Assembly (NCBI RefSeq): GCF_000002425.4
Contig: NC_037275.1
Coordinates: 9,348,533 to 9,412,532, forward strand
Direction of reading: 5' to 3'
Source: Physcomitrium patens
Lineage: Eukaryota; Streptophyta; Bryopsida; Funariales; Funariaceae
Length of the DNA: 64,000 nt
The translations under genes and the position numbers were made by a program. Within the stretch, counting starts at the first letter, position 1. Each line of letters starts with the position of its first letter. The notes beneath the pieces were generated by a model. The model did no database searches. It saw nothing but the letters and a program-made list of their open reading frames with translations, and was not told the DNA's origin. Of the stretch, positions 22,007 through 32,539 are shown in pieces.

Positions 22007-22099
22007 GATGTATTTGAGAAAAAAAATGCAGATACTTTTCCAGAACATCCTTCCTATGACTACTCAATTGACTTTCAAGAAAGAGCATAACCACCATTT

Positions 22100-22894
22100 G
22101 GACCAATCTATAATTTATCTCAAAATGAGTTGGCTTAACTCAAAGAGTATATTGAAGAAAATTTGGCCAAGAACTTCATACGCCATTCCAAAACTCCAAC
22201 AAGAGCTCCAATTTTATTTATAAAGAAAAAAGATGGATCATTGCGGATGTGTGTTGATTATTGAGGACTCGACAAAATCACTATAAAAAACAGGTACCCT
22301 CTACCTTTGATATCTGGACTTCTTAATCAATTGAATCAAGCTAAGATCTATACAAAAATAGATCTACGGGGAGCATATAATTTGGTACGCATCAAAGAAG
22401 GAAATGAATGGAAGACTACGTTTCGAACAAGGTATGGACATTTTGAATACAACATCATGCCTTTTGGACTTACAAATGCACCAATAGCATTCCGACATCT
22501 AATGAATGATGTCTTTTGGGAGTTTTTAGATGATTTTGTTGTCTGTTACCTAGACGACATCTTAATCTATTCTAAGAACTCAAAAGAATATGAACTTCAT
22601 GTTCACCAAGTATTACAAAAACTAAGAGATGTAAGACTCTATGCCAAGATAGAAAAAAGTATATTTCATACTACTCAAGTCGACTTCTTAGGATACATCA
22701 TTTCAAATGATGAACTTATAATCGATCCTAAGAAAGTTCAAACTATTATGAATTGGAAGATGCCAAAAACGGTAAGAGATGTCCAATGCTTTTTGGCATT
22801 TGCCAACTACTATCGAATCTTCATCAAAGACTCTTCTCAAGTTGCAACTCCACTTACATGTTTGACTTGCAAAGACAAACTTCAATGGAATTAA
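22100..22894 (+). pseudogene. F1 reverse transcriptase, right copy
   Basis: [32 protein letters not shown] and YLDDILIYSKN in order, with the DPKKVQTIMNWKMP thumb block. Nearly identical to the left copy. Confidence 0.93.
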
Positions 22895-22959
22895 AAAGCA
22901 GAAGTAGCATTTGAAGCTTTGAAGACAATCTTTGTTTCTACACCAATCTTGTATTGCGT

Positions 22960-23367
22960 CGATTTTTCTAAGCCATTTTTATGGAAATAGACGCATCAGA
23001 CTTTGCTTTGGGTGCCATATTGTTACAAAAGGGAATAGATAATAAACTTCACTCAGTAGCTTTTCATTCCAAAAAATTTTCAACAGCCGAGATCAACTAC
23101 AAGATCCACGACAAAGAACTTCTTACAATTATGGATTTGTTTCAAGAATGGCACTATTATCTAGAAGGTGCTAGTAGCCTAGTTACAGTATATATGGATG
23201 ATAAGAACCTTGAATATTTTATGTCAACACATGTTTTGAATCATCGCCAAATTCGTTGGAGTATGTCTTTGTCAAGATTTGAATTGAAGATCACTTATCG
23301 ACCAAGAAAACAACAAGGTTTGTCAGATGCATTTTCTAGACAATCTTACCTTGTAGCAAAGGAATGA
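22960..23367 (+). pseudogene. F1 RNase H, right copy
   Basis: IDASDFALGAILLQ, HDKELLTIMDLFQEWHYYL and the C-terminal ITYRPRKQQGLSDAFSRQ linker to integrase. Peptide equal to the left copy. Confidence 0.92.
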
Positions 23368-23599
23368 GATGCTACTTTTGATTAACAATGAACAATTCTT
23401 TTAAAACCAGAGCATCTTCATCTTCGAGCAATGAAAACAACACTAACTGTTGATTCAACTTTCATTAAACAAGTTTAGTTAAGTATGTCTTCTGATCCTC
23501 TTATTTGTGATATTAAGAAAAATCCTTCAAAGTCTCATGATAATTTCAAGTTTAAATTGAAGAAGAATCTATTATATTTTGAGGGATGCCTATATGTTT

Positions 23600-24394
23600 T
23601 AGAAAGGTGAAGCTCGATTACATGTTCTTCAAGCTCGTCATGACTTTCCAGCAATAGGACATTTTGGGTACAATAAAACTTTGGAACTAATATCTAGGGA
23701 TTTTTGGTGGCCACAAATGTGGAAAGCAATCAAAGATTTTGTACAAACTTGTGATGTTTGCTCGAGATCAAAAAATCCTCATCATCGACCTTATGAACTT
23801 CTTCAGCCATTACCCATTCTAGAACAACCATGGTCTTCTATTTCTATGGATTTCATTATGGATCTTCCAATCTCAGGTTTTTATGACTCTATATTCGTGA
23901 TAATAAATCATTTTATCAAGATGGCACATTTTGTACCATGTACAAAATCTATCACATGTGAAGAAATAGCTAAGCTCTTTCTTGACAATATCTATCGCTA
24001 TCATGGATTACTCAAGGATATTATATTAAATAGGAGAACTCAATTTGTATCAAGATTTTGGCAAACTCTTTTCAGGATTCTAAAAGTAGATATAAAACTA
24101 TCTTCGGTATTCCATCCTCAAACTGATGGACAAACGGAGCGTGTTAATCAAGTTTTGGAGCAGTATTTAAGATGTATCATTAACTATCAACAAGATGATT
24201 GGACAACTCTTTTACCATTGGCAGAGTTTGCTTACAATAACACGATACATTCTTCTACAAAACAAATATCTTTCTTTGCCAATTATGGTTATTATCCACG
24301 ACTTGATACTTTTAACTTTTTAAAAGTTGATAATCCTGCTGCAAAAGATTTGGTAATTCATTTGTCAGAACTACATGCAACGATAAAGGTGTAG
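23600..24394 (+). pseudogene. F1 integrase, right copy
   Basis: Zinc module around 23640-23790 and the core (SMDFIMDLPISGF, FHPQTDGQTERVNQVLEQYL, LAEFAYNNT). Differs from the left copy at a single residue in 237. Confidence 0.93.
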
Positions 24395-24604
24395 TTAAAA
24401 GAAGCTCGAGAACAACAAAAGGTCAATGCGGATGTCTATCGAAAGGAACAACCACCATTCCACACGGGTGATAAGGTATGGTTACTTTGTCGTAATATCA
24501 AGACCACTGGTCCTTGTGACAAGTTGGACTATTGAAGGCTTCGACCATTTTCTATTTCTATACAAATCAATCTAATTGTATATCGTTTACACCTACCAGA
24601 GTCA

Positions 24605-24860
24605 ATGAAAATCCATCTTGTATTCCACGTGTCTCTTCTTGAACCATACAAGGCAATGGACATACCAAGAAGAAGACAAGCTCCACTTCCTCCTATAGAA
24701 GTAGACAATAACAAAGATTTTGAAGTGAAAGAAGTCTTAGATTCAAGGCGGTGTCGAAATAAATTAGAATATCTTATTCATAGACGAGGATATGATATTA
24801 GTGAATACACATGAGAGCCAATAAAGAATCTTGCAAATGCAACAAAGGTGGTGGAGGCTT
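24605..24860 (+). pseudogene. F1 chromodomain, right copy
   Basis: [17 protein letters not shown] followed by FEVKEVLDSRRCRNKLEYLI. The peptide is identical to the left arm. Confidence 0.9.
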
Positions 24861-24989
24861 TTCATCAACGACATCCATCAAAATCAAGATAAAAATCTTC
24901 TTTATAAAAGAAACAAGATCTAAGCAAGATGACATTCTACTTTCAATCCTTGTTTGTAGCTTCTTTGTAGTTGTGACGTTCAAGAGATG

Positions 24990-25410
24990 GAGAACCAACA
25001 ACCAGTAGATTGGCTCAAGAGCCTTTATTTGCTGACCTACTGGATGAAACATTACAATTGTCACAACCTTTAAGATGATGCAATCGAGATGAAGATCTTC
25101 AAGAACAACATGTTCTTCCTCGAATAGATGGCGATATACAATGCATTTGGTATCACGACCTTCAAAGGGACTTCCGATGTTTGGTGATTTTACTAGAGGT
25201 AGAAACAACTCCTGATGGTGTTCCAAATGTTTTATTTGAAGGAAGTTATGAAGGCCTCAACAATGATCAAATAATTAGGTGGTCTTCCTACCTTGGTATG
25301 GGACACTACCAATGGTTGAGAGGCCCTATCAATCATCTTTGAAGAGAACAAAGATCAGAGTATGTGGCAAATACAATTCGTCGCATCATAGATTTCCTCA
25401 ATATATGATT
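24990..25410 (+). pseudogene. F1 third reading frame, right copy
   Basis: Between chromodomain and polypurine tract. Readable blocks include EPLFADLLDETLQLSQPL, IDGDIQCIWYHDLQRDF, MGHYQWLRGPINHL and EYVANTIRRIIDFL. It shares the GHYxWLxGxxNHL core and the C-terminal helix pattern with the F2 frame at 5496-5850. Not recognised from known families. Confidence 0.65.
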
Positions 25411-25437
25411 ACCGCTCCTTGTGGAACTCATTTCTAG

Positions 25438-25450
25438 AAGGGAGGGAGGG
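25438..25450 (+). other. F1 polypurine tract
   Basis: AAGGGAGGGAGGG, three bases before the 3' LTR. Confidence 0.8.
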
Positions 25451-25453
25451 TAA

Positions 25454-26002
25454 TGGCACAAACATATGCATGTAAGCTAGTAATTACATATATAAATAGA
25501 CAAAAGTAAGTAAAAGTAAGTTAATTCTATAGTATTTGGTATGGAAGCTTTTTAGAAGCTTCATAGATGCTGCTTTGACTTTATAGGTATCTTTAATTGA
25601 CTTTTTGGGATTATAAACGTGGTCAATAAGTTGGCCATGTGCCACACATGTTGTTATCTTGAAGACCAAGCTAACTATGTGGCCTACACATAGAAAAACT
25701 TGCCTTGTAAGTCAAGGCATGTGTCCTACAAAGTCAACACATATTGGAGGTCCTATAGAACGTTGCCACATAGTCCTTAATAAGATAGTATATATAGAGA
25801 CAAGAGTGAAGCCTTCTTCACTCTTGTCAATTCGTTTCTTGCTTCCAGTCTAGTTTCAAGGGTCTCTAGTTTTCTTGGATTTTGACAATAGCCATTCCAG
25901 TTTCTTTTTTAATATACATATCAAGTTATTTCTATATTTTCATCTTTCTTTGAGAGAAGTCTCACTTGTTTATTTGTCTTTATCATGTTCTTGTCGTTGA
26001 CA
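25454..26002 (+). repeat. F1 3' LTR, right copy
   Basis: Starts TGGCACAAACATATGC and ends GTCGTTGACA. By eye identical to the left-arm 3' LTR (857-1405) but 6-7 percent different from its own 5' LTR. Confidence 0.92.
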
Positions 26003-26299
26003 CTTACTTTACAAGTTAAGAAATGTGGCTAGCAAAGTCAACATGTTTTGGAGGTCCTATAGGACATTACCTAATAGCTCTTAGTTTAGAATATATATGA
26101 AACAAGAGTAAAGCCTTCTTTACTCTTGTCAACGTCATTCTACTCCTTAATCTTGTTTCAAGACTTTCTAGTCTTCTTGTTTTTGGCAATAGCCATTCTA
26201 GACAATATTACATTACTTTTTGAATGGCTTTCTAGTTTTCTTAGTGAAACAAGAGTGTATTGAGGAATCTCTTTCTATGAAATTTATGTCCCTGATATT
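26003..26299 (+). repeat. F1-related LTR fragment outside right F1 copy
   Basis: Resembles the second half of an F1 LTR (TTGGAGGTCCTATAGGACAT, then AAGCCTTCTTTACTCTTGTC) and ends CTGATATTGACA. Closest to the subfamily at 28436-28950. Mirror of 560-856. Confidence 0.75.
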
Positions 26300-27937
26300 G
26301 ACATATGATTTTTGTAGCCACTCAAGTACTTGTTGGCCCAAATATTACTATGCAAAAGAAAGCTAATGACTAAAGGAAGAAATTATGACACCATAATGAA
26401 AAGTAATAAAAATTTGAATAGTAAGTTATGGCTCTAGCTACAACAACAAACAAAAAGATGCAAACCTACATCCTTATCAACAACAACCACTACATGATGA
26501 AGATCAGTAATCTAATTAATAACATAGAAAGGATAAGAAACTTAATTAAGAATATTAGTTGACATTATTGTATTACATATCATCTTGTTTGAAAATGCAT
26601 TAGCATTTGGCTGTAGGAGGTGAGATTGTATTTTACATGTATCTAAGAATCTTAATATGTTTCACCATTATGAGAAGAATGTAATTTGAATTTTAATTCA
26701 AAAGTACTTAAATCTAATAAAAAGTGCTCAAAAATACTCTTAATAATCACAACCATACATAAATTCAAATTGCCTTATTACTTTCATAATTAGGTAATTT
26801 TGAATTTTCTTTGCAAGTCCTAATATTAATTAATAAGCTTTAGTAAGCTATAGTTCTTAACCTAAATATCTATTTGGACCAAAATTTTGCATACAAATGC
26901 CACTACAAGTCTTCTATATGTTGAAAAAGAATTCACTCCAATCCAACTTATAGATTGTGAGAAAATGCCCAAAAACCATACTAATGTTACTTGGCCATCA
27001 ACTTGAAAGTTGATACAAACGTTCTAGCAGTGATTTCTTCTTCTCCAACTATGAACTTTAATTCAAAATTAGTATATATTTTTGGTCTTTAAGTCTTCTA
27101 ATACCATGCCAAATTTTACTTTGATTTGAGTAGTAGATCTTCAAATATCATAGAAACTCTATTCAACTCCAAATTACCCACTTTTGATACCTTCGTATAT
27201 CAAAATCTAGATATCTCTCAACTGCATGATTATATTATTACAAAATTTTACATACACATAGTACATATAATTTATCAAACACTATCAAATTTTAAATTAT
27301 AGATATGATACTAATTTTACAAACTATTCAAAAATGCTAGCCCTAATTATATTGCATAAATTCCAAGTTACCAATACAAACCCTGATTTTGAACAATAAT
27401 TGCAAAGTCAAATCAAATCCTATTAAAATAAGCCTTATGTTTGTAAAAAAAGCTCTAAGCTAGCTCTTCAATCTTAATTGCCAAACTTCAAATTCTTCTT
27501 TATTTTGCCTTAGGCAATTGTTTTAATAGCTTGATGTTTGATTTTAACCTTGTCTTTCAAATAATCAACCCTCGAGTATCAAACTAACCTATTCTAGATA
27601 TTTTTTAATCCAATCCTATTTTTAACTTAATCTTAGTATCAACCATACTAATTATTTATCTTTTTTAACTTGATTTTATTAATTTATGGTCTTTTTAAGG
27701 AAATAAAAGTATATCTATAGCCTAGAAGGTAAAATTACTAACCAATCTTCAACCTACTAACTACTAAGACAAAAAAATAAACTAAGAGGCTTTTATAAAA
27801 GCCATGTTTAAATATCTTTAATTATTGTTGAATCAAGATAATTAAATATTAATTAGATTTTTTTTTTTTTATATTTTTATTATATAGTTGTATTACAATA
27901 AAATAATGCAAAGTAAAAGATCTACCACCCACTCTCA
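26300..27937. other. AT-rich stretch, nothing recognised
   Basis: The first 560 bp belongs to the inverted repeat. The rest is very AT-rich, with no long frame and no element motif that I can support. Confidence 0.5.
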
Positions 27938-28252
27938 TGGACATACATATTTATTTCAATAATTAATTATATGATTAGATAGAAGTAGATAAAAGTAGAT
28001 TATTCTTATAATATCTTCAAGAAAAGCTTCTTAAACACTTTATAGATACAATTTTGACTTTATAAGTGTTTGTAATTGATTGATAGGATAGAAACTTGAT
28101 CAACAAGTTACTCACATATTACACATACTAGCAGCTTATGGAATAAGCTAATTATGTAGTGCTTATATAGATAACTTACCTTGTAAGTTAAGACATGTGT
28201 CTAGCAAAATCAACCCATGTTGGAGGTGCAATAGAACATTATTATATAACTC

Positions 28253-28308
<56 letters not shown>

Positions 28309-28435
28309 GCAAAAGTGAGGCCTTCTTCATTCTTATCAATATCTTTTTAATTCTTAGTCTTATTTTAAGAATTTCTAGTTTTTTTTTCTTTGACAAAAAC
28401 CATTCTAATTATCACAAATATTCATATATATTTTA
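27938..28435 (+). repeat. Degraded F1-like LTR
   Basis: Follows the F1 LTR order: AAGTAGATAAAAGTAGAT near the start, the tgactttataagtgtttgtaat block, the GTTGGAGGTGCAATAGAACAT block, then the TATA region expanded into an AT microsatellite. Joined directly to a second LTR. Confidence 0.7.
28258..28304. repeat. (AT)n microsatellite
   Basis: About 23 AT units, at the place where other F1 LTRs have their short tatatata promoter tract. It probably grew from that TATA sequence. Confidence 0.9.
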
Positions 28436-30270
28436 ATAAAGACCTATATGATTAGGTAGAAATAGATAAAAGTAGATAAAAATAAATTAATTTCATAATA
28501 CCTTCTAAAAAAGCTTCTTAGAAGCTTTATAGATGCTACTTTGTCTTTACATGTGTTTTTAGTTGATTGATAGGTTAGAAACTTGATCAATAAGTTAACT
28601 ACATGTTGATAGCTTATAAAACAAGCTAACTATGTGATACACATATAAAAAAACTTACTTTAGAAGTTTAGATACTTGTCTTATAAAGTCAACACATTTT
28701 GGAGGTCCTATAGGACATTGCCAAATAGCTCCTAATTAAGAGTATATATGAAGGCAAGAGTGAAGTCTTCTTTATTCGTATCAATATCTTTCTAGTCGTT
28801 ACTCTTATTTCAAGACTTTTTAATCTTCTTGTTTTTGATAATAGCTATTTTAGTTCAATATTATATCATCTCTGAGTGACTTTCTAGTTATTTTCAATGA
28901 CACAAGAGTATATTGAGGATTTCTTTCTTCAAGATGCATATCCTTGATAGTTCAATAAGAGTGCTAATTTAATATTTTTAACTTATTTTATAAGTGTGTG
29001 GATTACCTTACTTCTATTGTTGTGTTTTGAAGGTTGTAAACTATCCACATTTAAACAAATAAACTTATTTTTTAACATTGATCTTTTCTTTAATAAAAGT
29101 GGATTATCCCTCTTTGTAGAAATTTCATTTGATATTAGAGGTTGCAAATTATCCTCATTTAATTTAATTTTTTGAATTTGTTTAAGTTATTTATGAAAAT
29201 GAAAGATTATGGATGCTACTCTCAACAAAAGTGAGAATAGATTTTCAACTATTGTAAATTGTCATAAGCTTGTCAATATTTTAAGAGTAGAAATCTCATG
29301 TATTTTCAATGTAAATCATAGAAGTACTATTCCTATGCCTATGGAAGAAGTTCAGAGCCTGTAGCAAGAAGTTGTATATTTGAAAGAAGTAAGTAGATCG
29401 ACATCACAACTAAATCTAGGAATTTTTGCTTCTACAAGTATGATAAAGATAAAGATTAGTATGCTTGAAAAGTTTGATGGAAGAAGATTAAAATTTTGAA
29501 GATTTTTGCAACTAGTTAAGTTCTATCTAAAGTTACATTTCTTCCAATACCCTAATAGATTTATTCAAATTGGATTTATAAGCACACTTCTATCAATGAA
29601 GCACTTTCTCTTGATTTTCACCTTTAATGAAAAAAGATTCACAACTTCTTTATGATTTGAATTCATTCCAAGAAGTATTTACAATCATATTTGGAGAAAT
29701 TGATTGAGAAAGAATAGTACAATTCAAGCTCTTATCTTTACAACAAAGAATACAATTAGCCACAATATTTGCTATTAAATTCCAAGACCTTGCTTGCGAT
29801 GTGAACTAGAATGACAAAATTCTTATCAATCAATTTTGATATGAATTGAAGGATAATATCAAAGATTTGTTATTGACAATGTCAAAGGTAGAATCTTTGA
29901 AATACTTTATTATTCAAGCCATTGTATGTAATAATTGATTATTTAAAAGTTGTCTAGAATAAAGACTTGGCCAGAGAGAAATAAGTCAAATAATAATAGT
30001 ATCTTCCAAATTTTCAAAAACTTATTCATCAAGGCCAAAACCAATGCAAATTGATATGATATATTTTAAATCCTCACACAGTAAGAAAAGATTTGACAAT
30101 GTCAAAAAGGCTTATGCTTATATTGTTGAGAAGCTAAATACATTGCTCAAAATTATCCAAAGAAACTATGCAACTAAAAAATGAGAAGCATAGGTACTAA
30201 AGAAGGTGATGTGTTAAAAAACAAGTTTTTTGAATTATAATTAGAATATTTAAAAGTGGTCAAGAATAAA
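28436..30270 (+). mobile_element. Degraded F1-like element: LTR, leader and gag
   Basis: An LTR (28436-about 28950) is followed by a leader and gag remains (about 29180-30260). Recognisable are a stretch like MLEKFDGRRLKF near 29460 and a zinc-knuckle-like region near 30105-30180 followed by a lysine-rich tail. Pol does not follow. Very old and broken at many points. Confidence 0.65.
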
Positions 30271-30318
30271 GACTATCTTCTTAAATGTAGAAGCTTGAAA
30301 AATTAGTTGTATCATATA

Positions 30319-30670
30319 TTAGTTTATGCTAGGTCCTGTTTGACCATAAAATCTTACATAACATTTCTCAATTTTAGTAGTTCTATGAGCTAAAGCTTTT
30401 AATTTGTTCATAATAACATCTAATTTTGACTCAAGAGATTCAACCATATTATTATCTTTATCTCCAATCATCTTGAAAAAAAAAAAAATAAATAAACAAT
30501 ATGAGTTTAAAAGAGGATACTCTGCAACCTCTAAAATATTCAAATGCCTTTAAGAAGAGGAATAATATACTCTCTATTAAGAAGGATTAAGCTCTAGTAT
30601 TAATAAGAAGGTAGTTTCAATAATTTGTCATGGATATACTATATAAGAGACCAAACTAGAAGTCGAATAA
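30319..30670 (-). mobile_element. F2-like fragment: gag start, leader, LTR tip
   Basis: The minus strand encodes MVESLESKLDVIMNKLKALA, matching the F2 gag start (MTESSESKLDAIMNALATLS). Upstream are leader repeats like those of F2 and an LTR tip (TGTCATGGATATAC, plus strand, about 30627). Cut at 30670 by an F3 LTR. Confidence 0.7.
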
Positions 30671-31780
30671 TGTCATGATGTAAAACGGCTAATATGTGAA
30701 AGAGTAAAAAAAATATTATATTTTAAAAGATCTTATTTCAAAATATTATAAAAAATTATCTTAGAAATATAGACAATAGTCAAAGGATAATAAACTAAAA
30801 GTAAAAATACTATTTTTTTTGCAAATTAGGCTTCTATTTACTTTGTAGGATCCTACTTTTATAAAATAGGATAATAATTTAGGCAATTTCATGAGTTTTG
30901 AAGCAAATCTATGAATAAAATTTATAGGATTTTGAATATAATTGTATTGAATATATTTTATAAATTTGAAATTAATCAAAAGGTTGAATTAGATGTTATT
31001 AAAGTTCAAGTGGATTAGGATCTTGAAAATTGGATTTTTAGATCTAAAAATCTTATCTAAGATGTGCAATGATTATTTTGTTGAATTGAAGATAATAATC
31101 GACTTGACTTCCATTTTTTATGCAAAATTTGAGAAGAAGTTAATAATTCAATTAGGAGTTATTGCTACTAGAAGATCAACATAAAGATTAAAGATAGAGG
31201 CCGATCAACACCCAAGTGGATTGTGATATTTTTTGCCTATTTTGTAAGTTTAATTCTCTACAATTTTTTTATGCTTATTTTTAATTAAGATATTAATATA
31301 TTTATAAAATTTTAAGTAAGATCAATGGTTTAGTCAATAGATATTGAGGTTCTAAAACTACCCTTGGATTGATTTGAATTGATTAGGTTTTGATTAGGAT
31401 TTATATAGGATTTGATTAGGATTTGATATAGGAATTAAAATTTGATTAAGATTTTATTTTGGATTTAGGATGTGATTAGAATTGATTTAGATTTTATGAT
31501 CTAATTAGGATTGGTTTAGAATTTAGGGGTTCTTAAAGATTTCTTCAAAGTTCTTATGGATTTCTTTATGATTTTTTAAAGATTTCTTTAGAATTTCTTT
31601 ATGATTTTTTGGTATTTTTTTTATAATTTCTATAAAAATTTAATTAGACTTAATCAATGTTTTTTTATATTAATTAAGCTTTAATTATATTTTATATATG
31701 ATTTTATTAAAGTTTTTAGAATTTATTATTATAATTTTTTTATCTTTTATAGCCAAGTACTTAGAACATTGTCAAAGACA
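30671..31780 (+). repeat. F3 LTR, isolated copy
   Basis: Starts TGTCATGATGTAAAACGGC like the LTRs at 36672 and 44261 (minus). It contains the family's GATTAGGATTT-type array (about 31370-31540) and ends near GCCAAGTACTTAGAACATTG. No internal F3 sequence next to it, so probably a solo LTR. Confidence 0.75.
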
Positions 31781-32440
31781 TGAACTAGAAGAAGATACAT
31801 AAACCTAAAAAGTCTATGTTAAAAGAAAAGTGACAAAATAATAATAAATTATTATGTATATTAAAAGAAACTTTGAATAGATATTGCCAAAAGACAAGAA
31901 AACTTGAATCAATAGGTATAACCAATGTTAAACAAAGTAACTTCCATGTATCTCTTCTTAAATCATACAAGTCTATAAACATACCAAGAAGAAGACAAAA
32001 TCCACCTCCTCTTATAGAAATAGAAAATATTGAAGAGTTTAAAGTAGAAGAAGTTCTAGACTCAAGGCGATGCCAAAATAAATTGGAATATCTTTTCCAT
32101 TGGCTTGGATATGTTATTAGTAAATGCACATGGCAGCTAGTAAAGAATCTTACAAATATAATAAAGGCAGTAGAGGCTTTTCATCAATGATATCTATCAA
32201 AATAAAAATGAAGAATAGTAAGTCTTTATTATAAGAGAAACAAGGTCTAAGAAAGATTACATTCTACCTTCTATCTTTCTTTAAGGTTTTTGTATATTTG
32301 TGACATTAAAAAAATGGAGAACCAACAACTAGTAGATTTGATTTAAGAGCCTTTATTTTTTGACTTATCAGACAAGGCATTGCAATTGTCACAACCTTCA
32401 AGATGATGCAATCAAGATGTCATCAATAACAAAGTTCTTA
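31781..32440 (+). mobile_element. F1-like fragment: LTR piece, chromodomain, 3' frame
   Basis: Peptide FHVSLLKSYKSINIPRRRQ and FKVEEVLDSRRCQNKLEYLF (about 31930-32190) is an F1-type chromodomain. The following DNA matches the F1 third-frame region (compare 24990-25080). Before it lies a short F1 LTR end in the other orientation. Confidence 0.75.
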
Positions 32441-32539
32441 CTTCTAAAAGTCATGAACAACAAAGTTTTTATTTTTAAAAATAAGGGCTTTTATGAAGAT
32501 GGTTATTAAAAAAAATACTATTTTTTATTTATATAATTT

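Larger units (their letters stand above)
19620..26002 (+). mobile_element. F1 chromovirus fossil, right copy (Ty3/gypsy)
   Basis: 6383 bp with two LTRs (559 and 549 bp), leader, gag, protease, reverse transcriptase, RNase H, integrase, chromodomain, a third small frame and polypurine tract, in the standard order. It is broken, with several interruptions. LTRs differ by about 6-7 percent plus small indels, older than F2. The flanking pentamers (ATAGG before, CTTAC after) do not match, so the two ends may come from different insertion events. Confidence 0.94.
20816..26858 (+). repeat. Right arm of long inverted repeat
   Basis: This is the partner of the left arm in opposite orientation. It holds the F1 fossil from within gag to its 3' LTR, plus the same outer flank (26003-26858). 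It lacks the nested F2 element of the left arm. Homology can be followed to 26858, which pairs with base 1; the true outer limit is not visible. Arms of about 6 kb separated by 8.3 kb that includes a host gene could recombine and invert the spacer. Confidence 0.93.
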
